Source: Paracoccaceae bacterium
GTDB lineage: Bacteria; Pseudomonadota; Alphaproteobacteria; Rhodobacterales; Rhodobacteraceae
Assembly: GCA_947468085.1 (NCBI GenBank)
Contig: CANIKY010000010.1
Coordinates: 1 to 45,110, forward strand
Length of the DNA: 45,110 bases
Reading direction: 5' to 3'
The notes under the pieces are model-generated. The model saw only the letters and a program-made list of their open reading frames with translations. It ran no database searches and was not told the DNA's origin. Positions 8,868 through 17,357 of this stretch are shown here, piece after piece. Both the position numbers and the translations under genes were made by a program. Position 1 is the first letter of the stretch. Every line of letters starts with the position of its first letter.

Positions 8868-8908
8868 AAATACTCCACAGGGGGTCTGGGGGATGTGAAA
8901 TCCCCCAG
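8868..8908 (-). repeat. 41-bp dispersed 3'-end repeat, copy A
   Basis: Matches copy B (25106-25146) at 37 of 41 positions. It holds an 8-bp perfect stem, CTGGGGGA with TCCCCCAG, around a TGTGAAA loop (plus-strand reading), next to an invariant CACAGGGGGT. It begins 23 bases after the stop of the minus-strand DUF1523 gene and reads, in that gene's direction, hairpin - ACCCCCTGTGG - AGTATTTG. The innermost base pair differs between copies in a compensating way (A-T here, G-C in B). Likely a transcription terminator or RNA 3'-end element. Confidence 0.75.
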
Positions 8909-8930
8909 TTTGGGCCAGCAGAACTTGGCC

Positions 8931-9554
8931 TTATGGTTTACGCCCAAATAGGCGAGAAATCCAGCCTCGGGTGCGATCGCGGGCCTCTTGCACATCGGCC
9001 ACGGCGGGGTCGATCACTCTTTCCCAAAACTGCAACCAGATCCGGCGCGCCAGCAGCGCGGCGGCGGCCAGAAGGCACAAGATGATCACGTTTAGCCATG
9101 GGAAGGCCGTGTAATCAGGGCCAGAGACCGCAGTGATACGCACTGCGTTGGGGTAGATCGACAAGATCGGGATCCGCCAACCGTAATGGGTGATCTGCAC
9201 CCATTTAGGCGCACCGTCACTGGATTGGTAATTCGCTGCCGAGGCCTGCAGACTGGAGCTGTCGTATTTGAAATAGGGCGGCCAGATCCAGCCGGTGTCT
9301 TCGTTGCGAAACACGGTGCCGGTACTGCCATCGGGGTGGGCCGTGTAGATCAGGCGGACAAAACGATTGGTCGTGGATTCCGCCGTGCCCGAATCGGGCG
9401 AGGCATAGAAGTACTTGTTCACCCAACTGACAGTGGTCTGCCGATTATCCAACCCGGTGATCCGCACCACATCATGTTGCGGCAGATTATAGTGCAAGAA
9501 GCCCGCCAAAATCAGAGCAAAAAGCCCCCAGATCACCCATTTCACCTTACGCAT
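8931..9554 (-). CDS. DUF1523 family membrane protein
   Basis: A 207-residue protein I recognise as DUF1523. It has a transmembrane segment at about 5-22 (VIWGLFALILAGFLHY), a central periplasmic domain of about 120 residues beginning LPQHDVVRITGLDNRQTT, and a second transmembrane segment near 163-182 (PWLNVIILCLLAAAALLARR), then a short basic cytoplasmic tail ending in GRKP. Function unknown. The ATG at 9554 is chosen because a start farther upstream would overlap the preceding gene and lacks a ribosome site. It follows the 85-residue membrane protein gene by 10 bases and probably shares its transcript. Confidence 0.82.
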   Translation of the reverse strand: MRKVKWVIWGLFALILAGFLHYNLPQHDVVRITGLDNRQTTVSWVNKYFYASPDSGTAESTTNRFVRLIYTAHPDGSTGTVFRNEDTGWIWPPYFKYDSSSLQASAANYQSSDGAPKWVQITHYGWRIPILSIYPNAVRITAVSGPDYTAFPWLNVIILCLLAAAALLARRIWLQFWERVIDPAVADVQEARDRTRGWISRLFGRKP

Positions 9555-9564
9555 GGTATTCTTT

Positions 9565-9822
9565 CTAGCTGTGGTTGACGACATAGGCGATGGCCACCAC
9601 CACCGCGACAGGAACAAGATAGACCAATCGCAGCGCCCTTTTGCTTAGCGAGTGATCATATTTCACCATGCCTTGGCGCACGAAATTCTCACGCAGACCC
9701 TGCTGGCCGCCTGCGTCAAAGCGGTTTTCCAGCGTTTCTCGGTGCACCGAACGAAAATACAGCGACAAAAGCCCATAAAGCACCGTCAGACTGATAAAAC
9801 CGCCGATCACAAGTTGCAGCAC
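9565..9822 (-). CDS. Small two-helix membrane protein, unknown function
   Basis: An 85-residue protein starting at GTG (9822), which has AAGGAG seven bases upstream; a longer reading from 9903 would overlap panC and has no such site. Two hydrophobic segments, about 2-22 (LQLVIGGFISLTVLYGLLSLYF) and 63-82 (LRLVYLVPVAVVVAIAYVV), flank a charged stretch with SVHRETLENRFDAGG and VKYDHSLSKR. I do not recognise a named family. It lies 49 bases after panC and 10 bases before the DUF1523 gene, so it is likely in the pan transcript and may pair with DUF1523 in the membrane. Confidence 0.75.
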   Translation of the reverse strand: MLQLVIGGFISLTVLYGLLSLYFRSVHRETLENRFDAGGQQGLRENFVRQGMVKYDHSLSKRALRLVYLVPVAVVVAIAYVVNHS

Positions 9823-9871
9823 AGTTTTCTCCTTGTGCAGGCCTTGCAGGTAAGCACCAACCGGCCCGCGG

Positions 9872-10726
9872 TCAAGACGCAGGGGTAACGGCGATGTTGT
9901 CAATCAGACGTACACCACCAATCCAGGCCGCAGCCAGCAAGCGCAGCGGACGCTTAAGGTCAGTGCTGGGCTGTAGTGTTTCGCCGTCACAAAGGGCCAG
10001 ATAGTCCACCAACTCGAACCCCGCTTGATGCAGAGCGTTCTCGGTGGCTTTGAGCGCCACGTCAGAGGATTGCCGCCCCGTCGTTATGGCGGCAGCCGCT
10101 GCCGTCATCACGGCATAAAGAGCGGGCGCTGCGCTGCGGGCCTGCGCGGACAGGCGCGCGTTGCGCGACGACATGGCCAGCCCATCCGCCTCGCGCAGTG
10201 TGGCACAACCGATCACCTCGGTTTTGATGTTCAAGTCGGCCACCATGCGGCGAACCACTTGCAACTGTTGCCAATCTTTCTCGCCAAAAAAAGCCCGGTC
10301 GGCTTGGGTCATGCCAAAAAGCTTGGCCACCACTGTCGCCACACCGGCAAAATGCCCAGGACGCTGCACGCCTTCCAAAGGGCCTGCCACACCCGATACG
10401 GTGATCTGGCTGGCAAAGCCTGTCGGGTAAATCTGATCCTGAGGCGGGGCAAAGATCACATCCACCCCCAAGGGCGCCAAAAGAGCGGCATCGGCGGTCT
10501 CGGCCCTTGGGTAGGCCGCCAGATCTTGTGGCGAGTTGAACTGCGTTGGATTGACAAAAATCGTCACAATGACCCGGTCACACGCCGCGCGCGCGGCGTG
10601 TACAAGGCTTAGGTGGCCTGCGTGCAAAGCGCCCATCGTTGGCACAAGGCCTAAGGTTTCCCCCTTAGCCTTCCAAACCGCGACTTGGTGGTGCAGGTCA
10701 AAGACGGTGGCAATCAGCTTGGTCAA
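9872..10726 (-). CDS. panC: Pantothenate synthetase
   Basis: Condenses D-pantoate with beta-alanine using ATP to give pantothenate (vitamin B5, coenzyme A precursor). The 284 residues have the HIGH-like motif [14 protein letters not shown] (H35, H38), the [15 protein letters not shown] segment near 150, and SSRNARLS near 188, all usual for PanC. The start ATG overlaps the panB stop (ATGA), so the two steps of pantothenate synthesis are translationally coupled. No lesion is visible. Confidence 0.97.
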   Translation of the reverse strand: MTKLIATVFDLHHQVAVWKAKGETLGLVPTMGALHAGHLSLVHAARAACDRVIVTIFVNPTQFNSPQDLAAYPRAETADAALLAPLGVDVIFAPPQDQIYPTGFASQITVSGVAGPLEGVQRPGHFAGVATVVAKLFGMTQADRAFFGEKDWQQLQVVRRMVADLNIKTEVIGCATLREADGLAMSSRNARLSAQARSAAPALYAVMTAAAAAITTGRQSSDVALKATENALHQAGFELVDYLALCDGETLQPSTDLKRPLRLLAAAWIGGVRLIDNIAVTPAS

Positions 10727-11571
10727 GCGGCAGGCCCCGACGCAGTTTCGCTATAGCCATGCTCGGGCGCAGGGAAGCGGCGGGCGCGGACATCGGCTGC
10801 AAAGGCCGCAATGGCGGCATCGGCAGTTTGGCCAAGTTCGGCATATCGCTTCACAAATCTGGGACGAAACTCGGTGAAAGTGCCCAGCATATCATCCACC
10901 ACAAGCACCTGACCATCACAGTCAACCCCAGCGCCAATGCCGATCGTGGGAATGGACAGTGCTTGGGTCAGCCGACCGGCCAAAGGGGCAGGCACTTTTT
11001 CAAGCACCACGGCAAAGGCACCTGCAGCCTCAACCGCCTGGGCGTCTTGCAGGACGCCTTGCGCCTCGGCATCGCGGCCCACGACTTTATAGCCGCCCAA
11101 GGTATTCACGGCCTGCGGTGTTAGGCCAATATGCCCCATGACGGGTACGCCGCGCGCCGTTAAAAAGGCAATCGTCTCGGCCATACGCGCGCCACCTTCC
11201 AGCTTCACCGCGGCAGCCCCGGTTTCCACCATCAAGCGGGCGGCGTTGGCAAAGGCTTGGGCAGGGCTTTGCTCGTAGCTGCCAAAGGGCATATCCACCA
11301 CGGCCATGGCGCGCTGCAGCCCGCGCGTGACCGCACGGCCATGCAGGATCATCATCTCCATCGTGACACCTAGGGTTGATGGCAGTCCATGCAGCACCAT
11401 CCCGACCGAATCGCCCACCAAGGCGATGTCGCAATGGGCATCCACCAGCCGCGCCATGGGCGTGGTATAGGCCGTCAGCACGACCAAGGGTGCTTGCCCC
11501 TTGCGCGCCCTGATCTCTGGCGGCAGCACGGGGCGGCGCGCACCTTGTGCTGTAGGTGGTGTCGCGCTCAT
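10723..11571 (-). CDS. panB: 3-methyl-2-oxobutanoate hydroxymethyltransferase
   Basis: Transfers a hydroxymethyl group from 5,10-methylene-THF to 2-oxoisovalerate, giving ketopantoate, the first committed step to pantothenate. The 282 residues carry [15 protein letters not shown] near the start, the metal-binding [11 protein letters not shown], and [21 protein letters not shown]. The upstream ribosome site is weak (GGGGG or GAAAG); a 5-bp stem CCCCA/TGGGG at 11581-11598 would occlude the G-run, a possible control point. It diverges from a cupin gene across a palindrome-rich 143-base region. panC follows with a 4-base overlap. Confidence 0.97.
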   Translation of the reverse strand: MSATPPTAQGARRPVLPPEIRARKGQAPLVVLTAYTTPMARLVDAHCDIALVGDSVGMVLHGLPSTLGVTMEMMILHGRAVTRGLQRAMAVVDMPFGSYEQSPAQAFANAARLMVETGAAAVKLEGGARMAETIAFLTARGVPVMGHIGLTPQAVNTLGGYKVVGRDAEAQGVLQDAQAVEAAGAFAVVLEKVPAPLAGRLTQALSIPTIGIGAGVDCDGQVLVVDDMLGTFTEFRPRFVKRYAELGQTADAAIAAFAADVRARRFPAPEHGYSETASGPAA

Positions 11572-11626
11572 CTTTCACGCCCCCAAGCTTCACTGGGGTG
11601 TACTATGGGCACGGTTTGCATCCAGC

Positions 11627-11657
11627 CGCAAGAATCTTGCGCCGCATTGCGGCGCAA
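11627..11657. promoter_or_regulatory. Two overlapping palindromes between panB and cupin gene
   Basis: CGCAAGA-A-TCTTGCG (11627-11641) shares its last five bases with TTGCGCCGC-ATT-GCGGCGCAA (11637-11657). Both are perfect. They cannot form as hairpins at the same time, and together give four TTGCG/CGCAA half-sites. Placed between two divergent genes, they look like an operator or alternative stem-loops. The cupin gene's possible -35 TTGACC is just downstream at 11665. Confidence 0.5.
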
Positions 11658-11714
11658 AGTCGACTTGACCTGACCGGATGACTGAGGCGCTATGGGTAAA
11701 GAAAAGGAGAGCCC

Positions 11715-12062
11715 ATGACCCACCCGACCCTGATCAAAGTCCACCGCGATGGCATCACCCCACAAATCACCCGCCCCAGCCCCGAACGCCTGATCTCTGG
11801 TGACCCTGTGCATACAACCTGGAGTTTGGAGGACACCGGCACCCGGTTTGCCGGCCTGTGGCATTCGACGATAGGGCTGTGGCGTACCCGCTATACCGAA
11901 TGGGAATATGTCCATATTCTGGAGGGCCATTCAATCCTGACCGATGCGGCAGGGCAAATCACCCACCTGAAGGCAGGCGACAGCTATATCCTGCGGCCAG
12001 GCTTTGCGGGCACTTGGAACGTGGTGGAACCCACGCTTAAAGAATATGTGATCATGGCCTAA
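11715..12062 (+). CDS. Cupin domain protein (DUF861-like)
   Basis: A 115-residue single-domain cupin. The strand pattern and WEYVHILEGHSILTD / LKAGDSYILRPGFAGTWNVVEP match the cupin_3 (DUF861, EutQ-like) group, where the barrel is often followed by a conserved tryptophan-rich end. The usual metal-binding histidine set is incomplete (few histidines in the barrel), so a sensor or sugar/small-molecule-binding role is as likely as catalysis. AAGGAG precedes the ATG by six bases. It reads away from panB and ends 15 bases from the oppositely directed L,D-transpeptidase gene. Confidence 0.8.
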   Translation: MTHPTLIKVHRDGITPQITRPSPERLISGDPVHTTWSLEDTGTRFAGLWHSTIGLWRTRYTEWEYVHILEGHSILTDAAGQITHLKAGDSYILRPGFAGTWNVVEPTLKEYVIMA

Positions 12063-12077
12063 ACCGGCGCGGGCGGA

Positions 12078-12926
12078 TCAATTGCCGCCCGCAGCCTGCG
12101 CTTGGCGTTTTGCGGCCTCTTCCTCGGCACGGGCCGCGGCATGGTAGGCAGCAAGCACTGGGTTTGCCGCCTCAGCCGCCGCAAGGGCTTCGGCGTCTTT
12201 AAGCTTTATGGCCTGATTCTCGGGCGTATCAGGCACAGCACGGCCATAGGCGTCTTCCATAAAAGCGCCTTCCATCGCCAGACTTTCGTCAAAACTGCGC
12301 ACCTTGACCTTGGCACCCATTTTGACGCGCGAAAAAAGATCAATCACATCCTGATTATAAAGCCGGACACATCCGGCCGAGGTGGCGTGGCCGATCGAAT
12401 TGTTGTCAAGCGTGCCATGGATACGAAAGTTGCTGTCTTTGCCATTGCGATACAAATACAACGCGCGCGCGCCCAATGGGTTGTCTAGGCCCCCCGACAT
12501 GCCGCCAGCATACTCCAAATACAGGTCAGGGCGTGTTTTCACCATGTTGGCAGTGGGCGTCCACGCTGGCCACTTTTCCATCCGCCCGATGATGCCTGCC
12601 CCTTTGAACGACAGTCCTTCGCGACCCACGGCGATGCCGTAGCGGGTGGCCAAGCCGCCATCTTGGACAAGATAAAGCTTGCGCGCGTAGGGATCGACCA
12701 CGATGGTACCGGGCTTTTCTGCACCGGTATAAACCACCTCGGTGCGCTGGTAGCCATCGGCCATCAGCCGCACATCCACGGCGGGGATCGCAAAACCACC
12801 ATCCTCAAGCGCCTCATATCCCGGCAAGGGCAAAGGCGGCTCTTGCGGTTCGGGGGGTTTGGGGGCGCAGGCGGCCAACAAGGTCAAAAGGGCCAAGGTG
12901 ACACATTGGGCGAGGAATTTGATCAC
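12078..12926 (-). CDS. L,D-transpeptidase lipoprotein (YkuD domain)
   Basis: A 282-residue envelope protein likely to make 3-3 peptidoglycan cross-links or attach proteins to peptidoglycan. Residues 1-20 form a lipoprotein signal with lipobox LAAC (C20), followed by a proline-rich linker. The YkuD domain (about 70-215) has the catalytic signature H170-G-T ... S183-A-G-C186-V-R. The C-terminal 45 residues are alanine-rich and charged (AAARAEEEAAKRQAQAAGGN), likely a coiled or extended tail. It stands alone at the end of the thioredoxin - LON - Trm112 run, 118 bases away. Confidence 0.92.
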   Translation of the reverse strand: MIKFLAQCVTLALLTLLAACAPKPPEPQEPPLPLPGYEALEDGGFAIPAVDVRLMADGYQRTEVVYTGAEKPGTIVVDPYARKLYLVQDGGLATRYGIAVGREGLSFKGAGIIGRMEKWPAWTPTANMVKTRPDLYLEYAGGMSGGLDNPLGARALYLYRNGKDSNFRIHGTLDNNSIGHATSAGCVRLYNQDVIDLFSRVKMGAKVKVRSFDESLAMEGAFMEDAYGRAVPDTPENQAIKLKDAEALAAAEAANPVLAAYHAAARAEEEAAKRQAQAAGGN

Positions 12927-13044
12927 GGGCGTGTTTCCGGCAGAGCAATTGTTCGCATTGCACCAAGCGCCTTACGCCGTTTGAGTCAAGCCTTTGTTCG
13001 AATTCTGGGTCTTTCGGGCTGCAAAATGCGGTCGGAAACCACCC

Positions 13045-13242
13045 TTATTCCAACATGCGGGCCGCACTGATCAGCATGATGGGAATGCCGTCACGAATTG
13101 GGAAGGCCAACTGCGCCTGATCGGAAATCAATTCCTGAAGGCGCGGATCATAGCGCAAGACCGATTGGCTGCGCGGGCACACCAAAGCTTCTAGCATCCG
13201 CCGGTCCGTCTGGGCTGGGCTTGCATCATCGCCTTGGGTCAT
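13045..13242 (-). CDS. Trm112 family protein
   Basis: A 65-residue protein of the Trm112/YcaR type: [20 protein letters not shown] then [19 protein letters not shown]. Eukaryotic Trm112 activates methyltransferases; bacterial forms are poorly characterised. Only one cysteine remains (residue 22), so the zinc site of the longer proteins is not present. The ATG overlaps the stop of the LON-domain gene (ATGA), which implies coupled translation. Confidence 0.9.
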   Translation of the reverse strand: MTQGDDASPAQTDRRMLEALVCPRSQSVLRYDPRLQELISDQAQLAFPIRDGIPIMLISAARMLE

Positions 13243-13898
13243 TGCAGCACATCATCACCACTGCTGCCCGATTGCAACGAAAAGGCGATCAGCGTTTCAA
13301 GAACATGTCGACGGTCCGACAGGGTCGGCGCCTCAAGCAGGGCTTGTTTTTCTTCAGAGCTAAATGGGCACAGGATTGACAGGGCATTGATCAGCAATTC
13401 GTCCTCAGCCTCTTTCAAGGACGACCAATCAACCCCCAAATTGCGCTGTTTTAGATAGCGCGCCAGTTTGTCCATGAAATCGTCGCGACGAAAATCAGCT
13501 CGGGTATCTTCGGCGCGCAGGTCATCGGAAAATCCCGCCCAGTCCGCCTTGCACCGACGATAGGGCACAAATCCTGTCACCTCACCCTCAACCCGAAAGC
13601 GAGAAATTCCTGCAAGGGTCACCATATAGCGGCCATCATCAGTTTCGGAAAACGAACTGATCCGCCCTGCGCACCCAACCGAGGAGAGCGGCGCAGCCCC
13701 GCCCTGCCCTGTTTTACCTTGCGACGTTCTAGGTTGGATCATGCCGATCATGCGGTGATCGGATTTCAGGCAATCTTCCACCATGGCTAAATAGCGCGGT
13801 TCAAAGATGTGCAAAGGCAACCGCGACCGGGGCAAAAGAATTGCACCGGGCAGCGGAAAGATCGCAATCGTATCGGGCAGGTCGACAATTTGTTTCAT
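13239..13898 (-). CDS. LON-domain (protease substrate-binding) protein without peptidase
   Basis: A 219-residue protein equal to the N-terminal substrate-binding domain of Lon protease and no ATPase or protease part. Family features are [38 protein letters not shown] at 6-43 and [21 protein letters not shown] near 84-104. Function is unsettled; a role in protein quality control is inferred from the family and from the thioredoxin/TPR co-chaperone gene 39 bases upstream. It overlaps the Trm112 gene by four bases. Confidence 0.93.
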   Translation of the reverse strand: MKQIVDLPDTIAIFPLPGAILLPRSRLPLHIFEPRYLAMVEDCLKSDHRMIGMIQPRTSQGKTGQGGAAPLSSVGCAGRISSFSETDDGRYMVTLAGISRFRVEGEVTGFVPYRRCKADWAGFSDDLRAEDTRADFRRDDFMDKLARYLKQRNLGVDWSSLKEAEDELLINALSILCPFSSEEKQALLEAPTLSDRRHVLETLIAFSLQSGSSGDDVLQ

Positions 13899-13937
13899 GA
13901 TACAAAACCTAGTGCACAGCCCGCCCTTGGCAAAGGA

Positions 13938-14861
13938 TTACACAAAGATCATCGAAGATAGTCGGCGACGCCCCGCCAGAACCAGCGGATCTTGCGGCTT
14001 AAGTGCGCCAAATAGGGTCAGCAACTGGGCTTTGGCGGCCCCCTCGTTCCAGTCACGGTCCAATTTGAACAGGTCCAGCAGCTGATCAATAGCCTCGGCC
14101 ACTTGGTCTTCGGCGTGAAGTGCTGTGGCCAGATCGAACATGACCTGCCGGTTGGCAGGCTCGCGGGCCAAGGCGGCGCGCAGGTCTTGCACGGGGCCTG
14201 CATTAGCCGCCTGACGTGCGAGTTCAATCTGCGCGCGGGCCGAGGCGAGTTCCGGCGATTTGGCGATCTTTGCCGGCGCAGCATCGGCCAAGGCTTCGGC
14301 TTTATCAATGTCATCGATGGCCAGATAGGCACGGATCAGGCCGACATAGGCCGAGGCATTTTCGGGTTCTTCTGCCAAGATGGCGGCAAAGGTTTCGGCG
14401 GCATCAGCAGCCGCCCCTTCGGCCAACATCTCTTCCGCCGCCTGCAAAGCTTCGGCCAAGCCGCCATCTGCCCCGCCCCCCATGGCGGACAAGGTATCGA
14501 CAAACTTCTTGATCTCTGAGCCGGGGATAGAGCCCTGAAACCCGTCAACAGGCTTGCCTTGCCAGAAGGCGTAAACAGTCGGAATAGACTGAATGCGCAA
14601 CTGCCCTGCCAAGCCTTGCGCCTTATCGACGTCGATCTTAACCATTTTGACAGCGCCCTTGGCCCCTTTGACCGCCGCCTCAAGCGCAGGGCCTAGGGTT
14701 TTGCAGGGACCACACCACGGCGCCCAAAAGTCAACAATGACGGGCACAGTCATGCTTTGGTCAATCACGTCTTGCATAAAGCTGGCTTCAGAGCCGTCTT
14801 TAATGAGATCGGCAGGGGTGGCCGCATTGGCGGCGGGGGTAGGTTGGGCTGTTCCGAACAT
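13938..14861 (-). CDS. Thioredoxin with TPR region (YbbN/CnoX-like)
   Basis: A 307-residue cytoplasmic protein with an N-terminal thioredoxin domain (about 25-130) and C-terminal tetratricopeptide repeats (about 145-305). The active site is intact, W49-C50-G-P-C53-K, unlike E. coli YbbN/CnoX where the first cysteine is replaced, so it may work both as an oxidoreductase and as a holdase for chaperonin clients. It is the first gene of a minus-strand run with the LON-domain and Trm112 genes, and diverges from rfbC. Confidence 0.92.
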   Translation of the reverse strand: MFGTAQPTPAANAATPADLIKDGSEASFMQDVIDQSMTVPVIVDFWAPWCGPCKTLGPALEAAVKGAKGAVKMVKIDVDKAQGLAGQLRIQSIPTVYAFWQGKPVDGFQGSIPGSEIKKFVDTLSAMGGGADGGLAEALQAAEEMLAEGAAADAAETFAAILAEEPENASAYVGLIRAYLAIDDIDKAEALADAAPAKIAKSPELASARAQIELARQAANAGPVQDLRAALAREPANRQVMFDLATALHAEDQVAEAIDQLLDLFKLDRDWNEGAAKAQLLTLFGALKPQDPLVLAGRRRLSSMIFV

Positions 14862-14982
14862 GGCATCCTCATGCGGCGAAAACTTTCCCTCTATATGCGC
14901 ACCCGTGGGGGAAAGTCCAAGAGGTTAGGAACAGTTTGACAAAGTCCTTGGAAAAAGTTTGGACATATTGCAAAAGATCCGC
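14862..14982. promoter_or_regulatory. Divergent promoter region trx / rfbC
   Basis: This 121-base gap must serve the thioredoxin gene and the rhamnose operon. A perfect TTGACA (14936-14941) stands 42 bases before the rfbC ATG; the best -10-like CATATT (14964-14969) is 22 bases away, which is too far for a standard sigma-70 promoter. The region downstream of it is AT-richer than its neighbours. AAAGTCC occurs twice (14912-14918, 14942-14948 less exact). Confidence 0.3.
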
Positions 14983-15543
14983 ATGAAAATTGAAATGACA
15001 TTGATCTCGGATGTTCTTGTCCTGACACCCGCACGATTCGGCGACGCGCGCGGATGGTTCAGCGAAATCTTTAACGCTTCGCGCTTTGCAGAGGCCGGGC
15101 TGGATGTAAATTGGGTGCAAGACAACCATTCGATGTCAGCCACGGCTGGCACGTTGCGCGGTTTGCACTATCAGCGCCCACCCCATGCTCAAGACAAACT
15201 GGTTCGCTGCACGCGCGGGGCGATTTTTGATGTGGCGGTGGATGTGCGGCGCGGGTCGCCCAGCTATGGACGCTGGGTTGGGATGGACCTAACTCCCGAG
15301 AACGGCAAACAGCTTTTTGTGCCCAAGGGCTGCCTGCACGGCTTTGTCACGCGCCAACCAGACACCGAAGTGCAATATAAATGTTCTGACTTTTATGCGC
15401 CCGAATGCGATGGCGCAGTGCGCTGGAATGACCCGATATTGGCGATTGATTGGGGGGCCGCCGACCCTGTCTTGTCGGCCAAAGATCTGGCCGCACCGCT
15501 GCTGTCGGGATGGCAAAGCCCGTTTGAATGGAGCGGATCATGA
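14983..15543 (+). CDS. rfbC: dTDP-4-dehydrorhamnose 3,5-epimerase
   Basis: Third enzyme of dTDP-L-rhamnose synthesis. The 186-residue cupin-fold protein has [10 protein letters not shown] (19-28), the catalytic histidine H62 in LRGLHYQ, and [10 protein letters not shown] (113-122). The ATG at 14983 aligns the N-terminus with known RmlC proteins; an upstream TTG in frame is less likely. The ribosome site is weak (AAAGATC). It is the first gene of rfbC-rfbB-DUF218-rfbD-rfbA, and overlaps rfbB by ATGA. Confidence 0.96.
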   Translation: MKIEMTLISDVLVLTPARFGDARGWFSEIFNASRFAEAGLDVNWVQDNHSMSATAGTLRGLHYQRPPHAQDKLVRCTRGAIFDVAVDVRRGSPSYGRWVGMDLTPENGKQLFVPKGCLHGFVTRQPDTEVQYKCSDFYAPECDGAVRWNDPILAIDWGAADPVLSAKDLAAPLLSGWQSPFEWSGS

Positions 15544-16580
15544 AAGTTTTGGTCACAGGCGGGGCGGGGTTTATCGGGTCAGCCGTCGTGCGCCTTGCTG
15601 TGGCGCACGGGCACAAGGTCATCAACCTAGATGCGCTGACCTATGCAGCCAATCTGGAAAATCTGGCCTCGGTTGCCCGTTCTGATTTTTACACATTCGA
15701 ACAATGTGACATCCGTGACCGGGCCAGCCTTGACCATGTTTTTTCTACGCATAACCCTGATATTATTATGCATTTAGCAGCTGAAAGCCATGTCGACAGG
15801 TCAATCGACGCGCCTACAGACTTTATAGAAACAAATATTACGGGCACATTCAACATATTGGAAGCCGCCCGCGCGAATTGGATCCGCCGGGGCAAGCCAG
15901 ACAGCTTTCGCTTTCACCACATCTCGACCGATGAGGTGTTTGGCAGTTTGGGTCGTACCGGCACTTTTTGTGAAAGCACCCCCTATGATCCGCGCAGCCC
16001 CTATTCGGCCAGCAAAGCCGCCAGCGACCATCTGGTGCGCGCTTGGGGCGAGACTTATGGGCTTCCGGTGCTGATCACCAACTGTTCTAACAATTACGGC
16101 CCCTATCATTTTCCTGAAAAACTGATTCCAGTTGTGATCTTGAACGCGCTGCACGGGCGACCTATTCCGGTTTATGGTGCGGGTGAAAACGTCCGCGACT
16201 GGCTTTATGTCGACGACCATGCCGAAGCCTTGCTGGCTGTGGTGACCAGAGGTCAAGTTGGTCGCACCTATGCCATCGGCGGCGAAAATGAGGCGCGCAA
16301 TATTGATCTGGTGCAGATGATCTGCGCCTTGATGGATGAAATGCACCCCGCTGGCGCCCCCCATGCGCGGCTGATCACCTTCGTCACCGACCGCCCGGGC
16401 CATGATGCGCGCTATGCGATTGATCCCTCACGCATCAAGGCAGAGTTGGGGTGGCGACCCTCGGTCAGTTTGCAAGAAGGACTGCGCAAAACCGTGCGGT
16501 GGTATTTGGCCAACGAAGCATGGTGGCGCCCATTGCTGGCCCGCCAAGGCGTTGGACAAAGGCTGGGAACGGCGCGATGA
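15540..16580 (+). CDS. rfbB: dTDP-glucose 4,6-dehydratase
   Basis: Converts dTDP-glucose to dTDP-4-keto-6-deoxyglucose with bound NAD+. The 346 residues form an extended short-chain dehydrogenase: nucleotide-binding GGAGFIG (7-13), catalytic T130-D131-E132, and Y155-x3-K159. Length is normal. Both ends overlap neighbours by ATGA. Odd feature: codons about 68-108 (15740-15865) are AT-rich and use TTA, ATA, AGG and ACA, unlike the rest of the gene and window, although the protein stays intact. Confidence 0.97.
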   Translation: MKVLVTGGAGFIGSAVVRLAVAHGHKVINLDALTYAANLENLASVARSDFYTFEQCDIRDRASLDHVFSTHNPDIIMHLAAESHVDRSIDAPTDFIETNITGTFNILEAARANWIRRGKPDSFRFHHISTDEVFGSLGRTGTFCESTPYDPRSPYSASKAASDHLVRAWGETYGLPVLITNCSNNYGPYHFPEKLIPVVILNALHGRPIPVYGAGENVRDWLYVDDHAEALLAVVTRGQVGRTYAIGGENEARNIDLVQMICALMDEMHPAGAPHARLITFVTDRPGHDARYAIDPSRIKAELGWRPSVSLQEGLRKTVRWYLANEAWWRPLLARQGVGQRLGTAR

Positions 16581-17356
16581 CCGACGTCGTCTTCATTGCC
16601 AGCAAAACGCTGGGTATGATGGTGCGGATGGAAACTTGGTTTGTTGTTTTGCTAGCCTTGGCCCTTTTGGCCCTATGGCGCGGCAGGCTTTCTCTTGCCA
16701 AATATCTGATATTTATAGTATTTTCGGCCATCTTAGCCCTTACGATCTTTCCTTTGGGCAGTGGCTTGATTGCGCCTTTGGAAAGCCAATATCCGGCCCG
16801 ACCAGCGGTTGATCACGTTGATACCATCATCGTTCTGGGCGGGGATGAGGATTTACCCGCTTATCGCCGGTGGGGCGGCCTGCAAGTCAACTCCGCAGGG
16901 GAGCGCTTTATTGAAGGGTTGGCCCTGTCGCGCCGCTTTGCGCAGGCGAAACTGGTTTACACCGGTGGAACCTCTGACTTGGGGGCCAATCAGGGGCGGC
17001 ATGCGCCAGCAAAGATGATGGTCAAGGCTTGGGTCGATTTTGGGATCACCCCTGATCGGATCTTGGTGGAAAGCGCCTCGCGCAACACGGCAGAGAACGC
17101 CACGATGACGCGCACTTTGCTGCAACCGGCAGAGGGACAGGTGCATTTGCTTGTCACCTCTGCCGCCCACATGCCGCGCGCCATGCGTACGTTTGAACGG
17201 GCTGGGTGGACAGGTTTGGTGGCATGGCCGATCGATTACCGCTCTGGCCCAACAGTTTGGACGGCGGGTTGGGCACTCGATGACCATTTGCAGGATCTTA
17301 ACAGCTCTCTGCGAGAATATGTCGGGCTTTTGGCTTATCAAGTGGCGGGGCATTAA
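16577..17356 (+). CDS. DUF218 (YdcF/SanA/ElyC-like) membrane protein
   Basis: A 259-residue protein with two N-terminal transmembrane helices (about 21-37 and 41-60) and a DUF218 domain facing the periplasm or membrane surface: [10 protein letters not shown] (83-92), [18 protein letters not shown] and [11 protein letters not shown]. In E. coli, relatives ElyC and SanA affect envelope integrity and undecaprenyl-phosphate use. The ATG overlaps the rfbB stop; rfbD starts one base after its stop. Embedding inside the rhamnose operon points to a role in moving or building a rhamnose-containing polysaccharide; that role is inference. Confidence 0.88.
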   Translation: MTDVVFIASKTLGMMVRMETWFVVLLALALLALWRGRLSLAKYLIFIVFSAILALTIFPLGSGLIAPLESQYPARPAVDHVDTIIVLGGDEDLPAYRRWGGLQVNSAGERFIEGLALSRRFAQAKLVYTGGTSDLGANQGRHAPAKMMVKAWVDFGITPDRILVESASRNTAENATMTRTLLQPAEGQVHLLVTSAAHMPRAMRTFERAGWTGLVAWPIDYRSGPTVWTAGWALDDHLQDLNSSLREYVGLLAYQVAGH

Positions 17357-17357
17357 G

